From contig JAQVEG010000002.1 in assembly GCA_028697725.1 (NCBI GenBank), positions 86,223 through 142,182 on the forward strand: DNA of 55,960 nucleotides, read 5' to 3'. A program made the translations under genes and the position numbers. Below the pieces are notes generated by a model. It was not told where the DNA came from. It was given only the letters and a program-made list of their open reading frames with translations, and searched no databases. This DNA comes from Anaerostipes sp. GTDB lineage: Bacteria; Bacillota; Clostridia; Lachnospirales; Lachnospiraceae. This document shows, in pieces, positions 38,038 to 47,598 of the stretch; positions within the stretch are counted from its first letter, which is position 1, and each line of letters opens with the position of its first letter.

Positions 38038-38989
38038 ATGTAAATTTCAAATGCATTTTTATAATTTGCTGTGCCAATGTAGCTGGAATAATAAGAGAAT
38101 TTATCATTTTTTCTCGAATAGAAATATAGATACTTTCTACTTTTTCCAACTCATATGCCACACCTATGACTTCTGGTATCTTTTTTAATTCCTGAAATCC
38201 AAGTGAAATTGTTTGATGATTCCATGCACAATCTATTAATTCCCCTTTTTTATCATAATAATGATAAATAATATCTCCTTTAATTTGTTGCTTATGTTCT
38301 TGCGTCATTTTTTGAGAAGCATTCAAATAATGTTCCTCCAACCTTGCATACGAATAAGCATTTCCAATACCAACCACAGCTAGTTGTGCATTCTTTGCTT
38401 TTTCTATTACATTTGAAATAAAACGCTGATTCAAAAGCATATCTCTCGCTTGCGTTGTCTCTAATATTAGTGGTGCATGAAGTTGTAGACTATACCCTCC
38501 ACAGTGACTTGCAAAATAATCGCACACCGTATTTGCCTGAGCATTCCAAAATTCTTCATCAATCCCCCCACAAAGCGGAATAAATGTAATGTGCTCCATC
38601 GCCACTTTAGGAGAAAATGTCACTGCTATTTCTTTCATCATGCGGCCTCCTGCCACAGCAACATCGTTTGTTTTTACAAATTTACTCTCTAAATATTTAC
38701 ACGCATAAGAAACCACACTTTCTTCTACCGTTTTTCCGGCAATTGGCTCCACACATATTACATCCTTTAATTGAAATAAATGTTTCATCCGTTCTTCAAG
38801 TTCTCTATGAACATGAACCGTGTCATCATGAATAATCACTTCCACTATCCCGTTATCTCTTGCTTTTACTAACATTTTTGAAATTAAGGATCGACTTACA
38901 TTGAGTTGTTTTGCTATCTGTTGCTGTGTCAATTGTTTTTCATAATATAAGTGTGCAACGTCAACTAGCAACTTTTTATCTTCAACCAT
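38036..38989 (-). CDS. SorC/DeoR-type sugar-binding transcriptional regulator
   Basis: Regulator of 317 aa. A helix-turn-helix is at about 18-40 (LTQQQIAKQLNVSRSLISKML), followed by a SorC-type sugar-binding domain (about 60-315) with the VAVAGGRMM and VVGIGNAYSYARLEEHYL stretches. These proteins usually form tetramers and respond to a phosphorylated sugar; the ligand is unknown here. It follows the cupin gene by 11 nt, so both are probably one operon, and it is the best candidate for the inverted repeat near the promoter. Confidence 0.88.
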   Translation of the reverse strand: MVEDKKLLVDVAHLYYEKQLTQQQIAKQLNVSRSLISKMLVKARDNGIVEVIIHDDTVHVHRELEERMKHLFQLKDVICVEPIAGKTVEESVVSYACKYLESKFVKTNDVAVAGGRMMKEIAVTFSPKVAMEHITFIPLCGGIDEEFWNAQANTVCDYFASHCGGYSLQLHAPLILETTQARDMLLNQRFISNVIEKAKNAQLAVVGIGNAYSYARLEEHYLNASQKMTQEHKQQIKGDIIYHYYDKKGELIDCAWNHQTISLGFQELKKIPEVIGVAYELEKVESIYISIREKMINSLIIPATLAQQIIKMHLKFT

Positions 38990-39000
38990 CTTTGCCTCTC

Positions 39001-39726
39001 TTATGATACATATTCAATGGAAAATGTCTTATTTGATATTAACAAGCATTTTACTCCATGCTCTTTTGTTGCTCCATGGTCTATTTCAATTCCTTCTGGA
39101 TACCATACTAAAGTTCCTGGCCCATACAAATCTCCTCCAGTCAATAATTGACCTTCCAATACAAACAAACCATGTCCTGCCGAATGTCGATGTTTGATTG
39201 TCGTAAATCCTGCTGGATAATCCATATAATTAATTTCCATCCCAGTTTCCGAATCAAGTAATAATTGTTTCTTTCCAAAAATCTTTCCTGTGGTGCTTGT
39301 TGGTCGATAAAACCACGGCATACGATGAATGTCCACAACTACTTTTTCTAATCCTGTGTTATTTTTTTCATCCCCCACATATTCAATAGAAAATGCCTTA
39401 TTTGATATGAGAAGACATTTTACTCCCTCATTCTCTGCCGCTCCATGGGTAGCTATAACTCCCTCTGGAAACCATACAAAAGTTCCTGGTCCATAATATT
39501 CTTCATCTACTTTTAATTGCCCCTCTAGTACAAATAATCCATGTGAGGACAGATGCTTATGATCAATCGTTGTAAATCCTGCTGGATAATCCATGTAATC
39601 AATAACCATCTGTGTATCTTCATCTAAATGTAATGCTTTTTTTCCAAAAATTTTACCTGTTGCACTGTTAGGCCGATAGAACCAAGGGATTCTTCCACTG
39701 TCCATAATCACTGGTTTTAATTCCAT
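39001..39726 (-). CDS. Tandem-duplicated cupin protein
   Basis: Bicupin of 241 aa made of two near-copies (about 1-117 and 123-241). Each has PWFYRP-(N/T)S-(A/T)TGKIFGKK, MDYPAGFTTI, a His-rich HKHLSSHG or HRHSAGHG metal motif, LFVLEGQL, YGPGT and GVKCLLISNK. The family resembles small DUF4437/quercetinase-like cupins; the substrate is unknown. The ribosome site AGGAGT lies in one arm of a 16-bp inverted repeat. It is cotranscribed with the SorC-type regulator, which suggests a role in sugar metabolism. Confidence 0.88.
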   Translation of the reverse strand: MELKPVIMDSGRIPWFYRPNSATGKIFGKKALHLDEDTQMVIDYMDYPAGFTTIDHKHLSSHGLFVLEGQLKVDEEYYGPGTFVWFPEGVIATHGAAENEGVKCLLISNKAFSIEYVGDEKNNTGLEKVVVDIHRMPWFYRPTSTTGKIFGKKQLLLDSETGMEINYMDYPAGFTTIKHRHSAGHGLFVLEGQLLTGGDLYGPGTLVWYPEGIEIDHGATKEHGVKCLLISNKTFSIEYVS

Positions 39727-39732
39727 AAAAAA

Positions 39733-39828
39733 ACTCCTTTCAAATCACATCTACGCTTCATTTCTTTTAGAATAACGTGATTTGAAAGGAGTGTCAATTC
39801 TGCCACAACATTCGTGTCAAATGACACG
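39733..39828 (-). promoter_or_regulatory. Promoter and repeat-rich control region of the cupin operon
   Basis: TTGACA (39792-39797, minus) and TATTCT (39769-39774, minus) are 17 bp apart. A 16-bp perfect inverted repeat has one arm filling the promoter spacer (39777-39792) and the other over the ribosome site (39733-39748), 44 bp centre to centre. A 16-bp palindrome with 7-bp arms (39813-39828) lies upstream of the -35. Together these look like operators for the SorC-type regulator, perhaps with looping. Confidence 0.75.
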
Positions 39829-39866
39829 ATGTATGATAAAATTTATGTTTTTAATAGAACAATTTC

Positions 39867-41081
39867 TTAAATATTTTTAATTCTTTCAATTGCAGCAACT
39901 GTATTGTCATAAGATCCAAATGCCGTAAGTCGGAAATATCCTTCCCCACTTGGACCAAACCCTGAACCTGGCGTTCCTACTACATTGGCTTTTTCCAATA
40001 AGAAATCAAAAAACTCCCATGAAGTCATATTATCTGGAGTTTTTAACCAGATATACGGTGCATTGACTCCACCTGATACCGTATAGCCAGCATTCTTTAA
40101 TCCCTCAAAAATAACTTTTGCATTATTCATATAATAGCCAACTTGTTCTTTTAATTGTGCTTTTCCTGCTTCTGAATAAACTGCTTCTCCTGCTCGCTGC
40201 ACAATATAAGGAGCTCCGTTGTATTTTGTTCCATGACGTCTTGCCCATAAGGAATGAAGCATTACATCTCCAGCCTTTAAATCCTTTGGAATAACTGTAT
40301 ATCCAAGACGAACTCCTGTGAATCCAGCATTTTTAGAAAATGATTTTAATTCAATGGCACAAGTTCTTGCTCCTTGGCATTCATAAATGGTATGAGCTAC
40401 ATTGTCTTCTGAAATATAGGCTTCATAAGCTGCATCGTAAATAATTACGCAGCCATTTTTATTGGCATAATCAACCCATCCTTGTAACTGATCCTTTGTG
40501 ATTGTAGAACCTGTTGGATTGTTTGGAAAACAAAGATAAATAATATCTGGCACTTCATCTGGAAAATCTGGTGCAAAATTATTCTCCGCCGTACATGGCA
40601 TATAAATTACATTGCTCCATGTTTCTTTCTTTGGATCGTAAGTTCCAGTTCTTCCTGCCATTACATTGGTATCAACATAAACAGGATAAACAGGATCACA
40701 AACTGCTATTTTATTATCTTTTGCAAAGATTTCTTGAATATTTCCCGAGTCACATTTGGCTCCATCACTGACAAAAATCTCGTCTGCAGCAATATCTGCT
40801 CCTCTTGATTCATAATCACCCTTTACAATTGCATTTCTCAAAAATTCATATCCTAAATCTGGTGCATAACCATGGAATGTTTCTGCATTTCCCATCTCAT
40901 CAACTGCACCATGCAATGCCTCGATAATCGATGGTGCCAAAGGTTGTGTTACATCCCCAATCCCTAGACGAATTAATTCCTTCTCTGGATTTGCGTCCGA
41001 AAATGCTGCTACTTTCTTTGCAATGGTAGAAAATAAATAACTTCCTGGTAATTTTAAGTAATCTTCGTTTACTTTGAACAT
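39867..41081 (-). CDS. dapL: LL-diaminopimelate aminotransferase
   Basis: PLP aminotransferase of 404 aa making LL-DAP directly from tetrahydrodipicolinate, feeding lysine and peptidoglycan synthesis. The PLP lysine is in [15 protein letters not shown]; other family blocks are [17 protein letters not shown] and YDAAYEAYI. It lies 15 nt after the ANTAR regulator, suggesting a glnA-ANTAR-dapL operon. Confidence 0.96.
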   Translation of the reverse strand: MFKVNEDYLKLPGSYLFSTIAKKVAAFSDANPEKELIRLGIGDVTQPLAPSIIEALHGAVDEMGNAETFHGYAPDLGYEFLRNAIVKGDYESRGADIAADEIFVSDGAKCDSGNIQEIFAKDNKIAVCDPVYPVYVDTNVMAGRTGTYDPKKETWSNVIYMPCTAENNFAPDFPDEVPDIIYLCFPNNPTGSTITKDQLQGWVDYANKNGCVIIYDAAYEAYISEDNVAHTIYECQGARTCAIELKSFSKNAGFTGVRLGYTVIPKDLKAGDVMLHSLWARRHGTKYNGAPYIVQRAGEAVYSEAGKAQLKEQVGYYMNNAKVIFEGLKNAGYTVSGGVNAPYIWLKTPDNMTSWEFFDFLLEKANVVGTPGSGFGPSGEGYFRLTAFGSYDNTVAAIERIKNI

Positions 41082-41096
41082 AATATCCTCCTAGTC

Positions 41097-41645
41097 TTAA
41101 TATGTAAGCGAATCTCGAATCATCCGCGCCATCTCAATCAAACCAACTCCACTGTTCATACTGCGCTGCTGGATATATGTATGGGCTTCATCTTCCGAAA
41201 TTTGGTTGTTGCTCATTAATAATTTTTTCACTTCTTCTAGCAATTCAACTTCTTCTCTAGTACGTTGTTTTGGCTTGTTTTTTTCCTTTTTTTGTGCAAA
41301 TGTAATCTCATCAACCAGTTCCCCCACATTCTCTATTAAATCATGGGCCTTCACTGGCATAGGCATACAGACTACATTGTCCATATAACATTCATCCAAA
41401 TACATCTGCGAAGCCATCAAGAGCATTTTGACACCACTTGGTAAATAATCTCTCAGCTCATCATATAGCATATCTGAAAATTTGTATCCGCATATTACCA
41501 ATCCAGTATTTAAATCTTCCACTCTTTGAATTGCTTGTGATCCTGTTACACATACGGCTGTCACATTAAAGCCACTCTTTATAAGAATATTCCGAATTGC
41601 TCTTCCATTTTCTTGTTTTGGAAACAGGACAAAGATATTAACCAA
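41097..41645 (-). CDS. ANTAR-domain regulator with degenerate receiver
   Basis: Protein of about 182 aa: an N-terminal receiver-like fold (about 1-115) and a C-terminal ANTAR domain (about 125-180, with VKKLLMSNNQISEDEAHTYIQQRSM). The receiver lacks the phosphoacceptor Asp (GLVICGY where DLVLLD is normal) and the acidic pair near the start. ANTAR proteins bind tandem hairpins in mRNA and prevent termination. It is linked to glnA as in clostridial NitR-type systems. The start is taken as TTG with AGGGGGTG 6 nt upstream; a GTG inside that site is less likely. Confidence 0.85.
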   Translation of the reverse strand: MVNIFVLFPKQENGRAIRNILIKSGFNVTAVCVTGSQAIQRVEDLNTGLVICGYKFSDMLYDELRDYLPSGVKMLLMASQMYLDECYMDNVVCMPMPVKAHDLIENVGELVDEITFAQKKEKNKPKQRTREEVELLEEVKKLLMSNNQISEDEAHTYIQQRSMNSGVGLIEMARMIRDSLTY

Positions 41646-41680
41646 GTTTCTCACCCCCTAATGAACTTCTTGCATCTACA

Positions 41681-42997
41681 TTAAATCTTGTACAAGTATT
41701 CATTAAGTTCCCACTGAGACACTTCTTGCTGATATGACTCCCATTCTTTCTTCTTTGCAGTTAAATACTTATTATAAATATGTTCTCCAAGAATATCTTT
41801 CATAAATTGGCTCTTTTCAAACATCTGCACTGCTTCCTTTAAATCTCTTGGAAGTGATTCTTGTTGTGCAGAGTCAACATTGTATTGATTCTCCACAGAC
41901 CCTTTCCCTGGATCTAATTTATTCTTTAATCCATCTAATCCTGCTGCAAGGCAGACTGCCAATGCCAAATATGGATTGGCTGCAGAATCTGGACTTCGTA
42001 ATTCCAGTCTTGTTCCACTTCCTCTTGCTGCCGGAACTCGTACCAACGGACTTCGATTGGCTGGTGACCACGAAATATCCACTGGTGCTTCATATCCAGG
42101 AACAATTCTCTTATAAGAGTTAATCAGTGGATTCGTAATCAATGTCATCTCTGGAGCATGCTTTAAGATTCCTGCCATAAAATGATATGCCTCTGTACTT
42201 AGTCCTAATTTTCCTTCTGAATCTGGAAATACATTGCGACCATCTTTCCATAGAGACATATTCAAATGCATTCCTGAACCATCCACACCAGAAAGGGGTT
42301 TTGGCATAAAACTTGCATAAAGCCCATGGCGCTTTGCAATAATCTTAACAACAAATTTGAAGGTAAGAATATTGTCTGCTGTCCGAAGGGCATTGTCATA
42401 CTTAAAATCAATCTCATGCTGTGCCGGTGCAACTTCATGATGAGACGCCTCAATCTCAAATCCCATCTCCTCTAAGTTAAGAATCATATCTCTTCTTGCA
42501 CTCTCTCCTAAATCAAGTGGTGCAACATCAAAATAGCTTGCCTTTTCATGAGTGATTGTTGTAGGTCTTCCCTCATCATCTGTATGAAATAAAAAGAATT
42601 CACATTCAGGTCCCACATTGAAATTAAAACCAGTTTTTTTGCACTCTCTTAACACCTTTTTCAAAACGTATCTGGAATCTCCTTGAAATGGCAGTCCGTC
42701 CTGTCCATACACGTCACATATCATACGCGCAACACGTCCAGTATGAGAGTGCCATGGATAAATTAAAAAACTATCCAAATCCGGATATAAATACATATCA
42801 GATTCCTCAATTCGTACGAATCCATCTACTGAAGAACCATCAAAAGTAACTTTATTATCTAGTGCTTTTTCTAACTGTGTTGATGTAATTGCAACATTCT
42901 TTAATGTGCCAAAAACATCAGAAAATTGAAGTCTTATAAACTTTACATCGTTCTCTCTTACTAAATCAATTACATCTTGTTTTGTGTACCGATCCAT
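41681..42997 (-). CDS. glnA: Glutamine synthetase type I
   Basis: Glutamine synthetase of 438 aa. The beta-grasp N domain (FSDVFGTLKNVAI, TFDGSSVDGFVRIEESDM) and catalytic domain (VGPECEFFLF, HHEVAPAQHEIDFKY, NRSPLVRVPAARG) are complete. The length suits the short GSI-alpha class, without the adenylylation-loop form. The start ATG has GGAGG 8 nt upstream; a TTG two codons earlier is unlikely. It is first in an operon with the ANTAR regulator and dapL. Confidence 0.96.
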   Translation of the reverse strand: MDRYTKQDVIDLVRENDVKFIRLQFSDVFGTLKNVAITSTQLEKALDNKVTFDGSSVDGFVRIEESDMYLYPDLDSFLIYPWHSHTGRVARMICDVYGQDGLPFQGDSRYVLKKVLRECKKTGFNFNVGPECEFFLFHTDDEGRPTTITHEKASYFDVAPLDLGESARRDMILNLEEMGFEIEASHHEVAPAQHEIDFKYDNALRTADNILTFKFVVKIIAKRHGLYASFMPKPLSGVDGSGMHLNMSLWKDGRNVFPDSEGKLGLSTEAYHFMAGILKHAPEMTLITNPLINSYKRIVPGYEAPVDISWSPANRSPLVRVPAARGSGTRLELRSPDSAANPYLALAVCLAAGLDGLKNKLDPGKGSVENQYNVDSAQQESLPRDLKEAVQMFEKSQFMKDILGEHIYNKYLTAKKKEWESYQQEVSQWELNEYLYKI

Positions 42998-43030
42998 ATT
43001 CAAAACCTCCGTTTTTTCATAGTTGTTCTT

Positions 43031-43059
43031 ATCTTATCAATTAACATTTTCTTTGTCAA
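43031..43059 (-). promoter_or_regulatory. Promoter of glnA
   Basis: TTGACA (43054-43059, minus) and TAAGAT (43031-43036, minus) are 17 bp apart. The leader to the ATG is only about 30 nt, too short for an ANTAR-type two-hairpin target. Confidence 0.75.
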
Positions 43060-43073
43060 TTAAACAGAATTAA

Positions 43074-43103
43074 GGGTACCTTTAATAAACATTAAAGATA
43101 CCC
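43074..43103 (-). terminator. Terminator of carAB
   Basis: A 13-bp stem with one G-U pair (43074-43086 with 43091-43103) and a 4-nt loop is followed by TTAATT on the minus strand, after the carB stop and before the glnA promoter. Confidence 0.75.
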
Positions 43104-43120
43104 CATTGTACATTTAAATT

Positions 43121-46100
43121 CTAAATCTCTGCAATATTTACAACTGATAGTTTCTCTCTTTTTCCTGATTCTAAACTTGTAAGAAGTGCATCTGCTGTAT
43201 CTAAACTTGTGATACAAGATACTCCTGTCTCAATTGCATAGCGACGAATCAAGAAACCATCGTTACTTCTTCCAACACCCTGACTTGGTGTGTCGATAAC
43301 AAGGTCTATTTTATCATCTAAAATCAAATCTAGCAAGGTTGGAGATTCTTGTTCAATCTTGTTGATTGGTTTTGCATTGACCCCTGCTTCATTTAATACT
43401 CTGCAGGTACTTCTTGTTGAATAAATCTCATAACCAAGAGCTTCAAATCTTCTACCAATGTCAACGGCTTCAAATTTATCTGAATCCTTTACTGTTAAAA
43501 TCATCTTCTTATACATAGGAAGGTCAACTCCTGCACCTAAGAAGGCTTTGTAAAGTGCTTCATCATAATCCTTTGAAACTCCAAGACACTCTCCTGTAGA
43601 CTTCATCTCTGGTCCAAGACTAATCTCAGCCCCACGAAGCTTTTCAAATGAGAATACTGGCTTTTTAATTGCATAATATTCTGATTCTGGCTGCAATCCT
43701 GGCTCATATCCCAAGTCCTTAATCTTTATTCCTGTAATTACCTTTGCTGCTAAATCAACAATAGGAATTCCAGTTACTTTACTAATATAAGGAACGGTAC
43801 GGCTAGAACGAGGATTTACCTCAATAACATATACTTCTTCATTGCTCACAATAAACTGAATATTAATCAATCCAACAACATGTAATGATTTTGCAAGTTT
43901 TCTTGTATATTCCGCAATGATAAATTTGACTTTATCGCTTAATGTCTTTGATGGATATACAGAAATACTGTCTCCTGAATGGATTCCAGCTCGTTCAATA
44001 TGCTCCATAATACCAGGAATAATAATTTCTTCTCCATCACATACTGCGTCAACTTCCACTTCCTTACCAACTAAATATTTGTCGATTAGAATTGGATGTT
44101 CCTGCACCTGACGATTAATAATTTCCATAAATTCTTCAATATCCTGATCAGAAATTGCAATCTGCATTCCCTGTCCACCTAACACATAAGAAGGACGAAC
44201 TAATACTGGATATCCTAATTCATTGGCAACTTTAATCGCTTCTTCGCAAGTAAATACAGTTGTTCCTTTTGGTCTTGGAATACAGCACTCTTCTAGAATC
44301 GCATCAAATAATTCTCTATCTTCTGCTGCATCTACATTTTCAGCACTTGTTCCTAGAATCGGAACTCCCATTTCCATTAATGCCTGTGTAAGCTTAATCG
44401 CTGTCTGTCCACCAAACTGAACAACGGCACCATCTGGTTTTTCTAAATCAACGATACTTTCTACATCTTCTGCTGTCAATGGTTCAAAGTATAACTTATC
44501 TGCCACATCAAAATCAGTAGAAACAGTTTCTGGATTGTTATTTACAATAATAGTTTCATATCCTTGTTCACGAAGTGACCATACACTGTGAACAGAGCAA
44601 TAATCAAATTCGATTCCCTGACCAATTCTAATCGGTCCTGAACCTAATACCATAACCTTCTTTTTACCCTTTGTTTCTTTCACTTCATTTTCGCTTTGGA
44701 AACAAGAATAATAATATGGGGTTGCTGCTTCAAATTCTGCTGCACATGTATCAACCATCTTATAAGCAGCATGGATATCAAATTGATCACGAAGATTCTT
44801 AATCTCTTTTGCGGTCTTTCCTGTCAACTTTCCAATCACAGAATCAGGGAACTCAAGACGCTTTGCTTCCATCAATAATGTTTGGTCAAGCTCTTTCGCC
44901 TCTTTTAATTGTGTTTCCATCTCAACTAAGATATGAATCTTATCTAAGAACCAACGATCAATCTTTGTTATGTTAAAGATAGTATCATAGTCAAATCCTC
45001 TACGAAGAGCTTCTGCAATAACATAGATTCTCAAATCATCAATCTTACTTAATTCTTCCGTCAATTCTTCGTCTGACATTTTTCCGTATTCACCATAAAT
45101 CAAACTGTCAACATTTTGTTCCAAAGAACGAATTGCCTTCATCAAAGCACCTTCAAAGTTAGTACAAATACTCATAACTTCTCCTGTTGCTTTCATTTGA
45201 GTTGTCAAAGTTCTCTTTGCATGAATAAACTTATCAAATGGTAAACGAGGCATCTTTACAACACAGTAATCAAGCATAGGCTCAAAACTTGCAAATGTTT
45301 TCTTTGTAACTGCATTTTCAATTTCGTCTAAGTCATATCCAACAGCAATCTTTGCTGTAACCTTTGCAATTGGGTATCCTGTCGCCTTTGATGCCAATGC
45401 TGAAGAACGGCTGACACGAGGATTTACCTCAATAACACAATATTCAAAACTGTCTGGATTCAATGCATACTGTACATTACATCCACCACAAACATTTAAT
45501 TCTGTAATAATCTTTAATGCTGATGTACGAAGCATCTGGTATTCTTTATCACCTAATGTCTGAGAAGGTGCAACTACAATACTATCTCCTGTATGAACTC
45601 CAACCGGATCAATGTTTTCCATGTTACACACAGTAATACATGTTCCATTGGCATCTCTCATCACTTCGTATTCGATTTCTTTCCATCCACCGATGTAACG
45701 TTCTACTAGAACTTCACCTACACGACTTAGTCTTAATCCATTTTCAAGAATCTTTTCTAATTCTGCCTTGTCGTGAGCGATTCCTCCACCACTACCTCCA
45801 AGGGTATAAGCTGGTCTAAGAACTACTGGATATCCAATAACCTCTGCAAATTCTGCACCTGCTGGAATATCAGTTACAACTTTACTTGGTGCAATTGGCT
45901 CCCCTAATTTCTCCATGGTATCTTTAAATTCTTGTCGGTCTTCTGCCTTTTTAATGGTTTCTGAAGAAGTACCAATTAGATTGACACCACTTTTTGCAAG
46001 ATATCCACTTTCTTCTAATTCCATTGCAAGGTTTAAAGCTGCCTGTCCACCTAGTGTTGGCAAAATACTATCTGGCTGTTCTTTCTCAATAATCGCCTCT

Positions 46101-46321
46101 ACAACCTTTGCTGTTAATGGCTCAATATATACTTTATCCGCAATATCTTTATCTGTCATAATTGTTGCTGGGTTTGAGTTTACTAAGACAACTTCGATTC
46201 CTTCTTCACGAAGCGCTCTACATGCCTGTGTTCCTGCATAATCAAACTCCGCAGCCTGTCCAATAATAATCGGTCCAGAACCAATCACTAATACTTTTTT
46301 AATATTTTCTATTCTAGGCAT
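43121..46321 (-). CDS. carB: Carbamoyl-phosphate synthase large subunit
   Basis: Large subunit of 1066 aa: two homologous ATP-grasp synthetase halves (about 1-400 and 550-930; repeated VLVIGSGPIIIGQAAEFDYAG and VMVLGSGPIRIGQGIEFDY), an oligomerisation domain between, and a C-terminal MGS-like regulatory domain (about 935-1066). It makes carbamoyl phosphate for pyrimidines and arginine. It overlaps carA by 8 nt and has GGGAGG before the ATG. Confidence 0.98.
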   Translation of the reverse strand: MPRIENIKKVLVIGSGPIIIGQAAEFDYAGTQACRALREEGIEVVLVNSNPATIMTDKDIADKVYIEPLTAKVVEAIIEKEQPDSILPTLGGQAALNLAMELEESGYLAKSGVNLIGTSSETIKKAEDRQEFKDTMEKLGEPIAPSKVVTDIPAGAEFAEVIGYPVVLRPAYTLGGSGGGIAHDKAELEKILENGLRLSRVGEVLVERYIGGWKEIEYEVMRDANGTCITVCNMENIDPVGVHTGDSIVVAPSQTLGDKEYQMLRTSALKIITELNVCGGCNVQYALNPDSFEYCVIEVNPRVSRSSALASKATGYPIAKVTAKIAVGYDLDEIENAVTKKTFASFEPMLDYCVVKMPRLPFDKFIHAKRTLTTQMKATGEVMSICTNFEGALMKAIRSLEQNVDSLIYGEYGKMSDEELTEELSKIDDLRIYVIAEALRRGFDYDTIFNITKIDRWFLDKIHILVEMETQLKEAKELDQTLLMEAKRLEFPDSVIGKLTGKTAKEIKNLRDQFDIHAAYKMVDTCAAEFEAATPYYYSCFQSENEVKETKGKKKVMVLGSGPIRIGQGIEFDYCSVHSVWSLREQGYETIIVNNNPETVSTDFDVADKLYFEPLTAEDVESIVDLEKPDGAVVQFGGQTAIKLTQALMEMGVPILGTSAENVDAAEDRELFDAILEECCIPRPKGTTVFTCEEAIKVANELGYPVLVRPSYVLGGQGMQIAISDQDIEEFMEIINRQVQEHPILIDKYLVGKEVEVDAVCDGEEIIIPGIMEHIERAGIHSGDSISVYPSKTLSDKVKFIIAEYTRKLAKSLHVVGLINIQFIVSNEEVYVIEVNPRSSRTVPYISKVTGIPIVDLAAKVITGIKIKDLGYEPGLQPESEYYAIKKPVFSFEKLRGAEISLGPEMKSTGECLGVSKDYDEALYKAFLGAGVDLPMYKKMILTVKDSDKFEAVDIGRRFEALGYEIYSTRSTCRVLNEAGVNAKPINKIEQESPTLLDLILDDKIDLVIDTPSQGVGRSNDGFLIRRYAIETGVSCITSLDTADALLTSLESGKREKLSVVNIAEI

Positions 46322-47393
46322 TCTTTTGTCCTCCCATCATTTCGATAAACTCGTCAAACAAGTATGCTGTGTCCACAGGTCCAGGACTTGCCTCTGGATG
46401 AAATTGTACTGTGCGTACATCCTTGTTCTTATAATTTAAGCCTTCAATACTTTTATCATTTACATTGATGAAGGATACTTCTGCCACATCACTTGCGATG
46501 CTTTCTTCCTTAATTACATATCCATGATTTTGTGAAGAAATATAAACTCGTCCAGACTTTAAATCTTTCACTGGATGATTTCCTCCACGATGTCCCCAAC
46601 GCATTTTCTCTGTATCAAATCCATTGGCTAAAGCCATTAACTGATGTCCTAAGCAGATTGCAAAAATTGGTACTTCACTGTCATATAACTTTTTAATCTC
46701 ATTAATAATAGAAACGCATTCTTTTGGATCTCCAGGTCCATTGGATAACATAATCCCATCTGGATTATCTCCTAAAATCTCCTTAGCACTTGTAAATGCA
46801 GGATAAATGGTCACATCACACCCTCTTTTTGCTAAAGAATTGGCAATGTTTGTCTTTGTTCCTAAGTCTAGAAGTGCTACCTTCTTTCCTTCTCCTGCAA
46901 TGTGAGTCTTTTCAGTTCTAGAAACCGTCTCAACTGCCTTTGTCACAGCATATCCTTTTAATTTTGGTAGAATTTCATCTAAATTGTAATTCTCATCTGT
47001 TGTAATCATTCCACCCATACATCCATGTTCTCTTAAAATCTTTGTGATTGCTCTTGTATCAACCCCTTGGATTCCAGGAATGTTATTCTTAATTAAATAT
47101 TCTTCTAAATCTTCTTCTCTTCTAAAATTACTAGAAGTTCTTGATAATTCTCTCACTATGAATGCTGAATGCCATGGCTTTTCTGATTCTGCGTCTTCTA
47201 AACACACCCCGTAGTTTCCAATTAACGGATAGGTCATTACAACCCCTTGTCCTTGATATGATGGATCTGTCAATACTTCTAAATATCCTGTCATTGAAGT
47301 GTTAAATACAACTTCACAAATAACTTCACATTTTGCGCCAAAGCTTTTTCCTTTGAATACATGACCGTCTTCTAAGATTAAAAATGCGTTCAT
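46314..47393 (-). CDS. carA: Carbamoyl-phosphate synthase small subunit
   Basis: Glutaminase subunit of 359 aa. The N-terminal CPSase domain (SFGAKCEVICEVVFNTSMTGYLE) is followed by a class I amidotransferase domain with the nucleophile Cys in FAICLGHQ and His-Glu in QFHPEASPG. GAAGGAGG precedes the ATG. A long structured leader with its own promoter precedes it. Confidence 0.98.
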   Translation of the reverse strand: MNAFLILEDGHVFKGKSFGAKCEVICEVVFNTSMTGYLEVLTDPSYQGQGVVMTYPLIGNYGVCLEDAESEKPWHSAFIVRELSRTSSNFRREEDLEEYLIKNNIPGIQGVDTRAITKILREHGCMGGMITTDENYNLDEILPKLKGYAVTKAVETVSRTEKTHIAGEGKKVALLDLGTKTNIANSLAKRGCDVTIYPAFTSAKEILGDNPDGIMLSNGPGDPKECVSIINEIKKLYDSEVPIFAICLGHQLMALANGFDTEKMRWGHRGGNHPVKDLKSGRVYISSQNHGYVIKEESIASDVAEVSFINVNDKSIEGLNYKNKDVRTVQFHPEASPGPVDTAYLFDEFIEMMGGQKNA

Positions 47394-47447
47394 ATGTTTC
47401 CTCCTTCTTAATTATCTTCATCTAAATTCTATGTAATTCATTATTCC

Positions 47448-47591
47448 AAAAAAAATATATCTAAAAATAAAACTACTAACTCAAGCACTGGTTCCAGAAA
47501 CTTTTCCAAAAACCAATACCTTGCAAAATGTTTTATTTTAGATATATCTACAAATTGAATAAATTATATCTCAAATCAAAATAGATTGCAA
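47448..47591 (-). promoter_or_regulatory. carA promoter and probable attenuator leader
   Basis: TTGCAA (47586-47591, minus) and TATAAT (47563-47568, minus) are 17 bp apart. Transcription would start near 47556. The RNA at once enters an 18-bp stem (47530-47547 with 47456-47473, one bulge) whose far arm is followed by eight U (47448-47455), a full terminator shape. The 56-nt interior can continue the helix imperfectly (CAAG/CUUG and AUUGGUU/AACCAGU pairs). No PyrR-binding consensus was recognised. Transcription must read through this to reach carA. Confidence 0.7.
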
Positions 47592-47598
47592 GTTCTTT

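Noticed and set aside
43004-43060. ANTAR-type double hairpin in the glnA leader
   Set aside because: The predicted leader is about 30 nt and holds no hexaloop hairpins.
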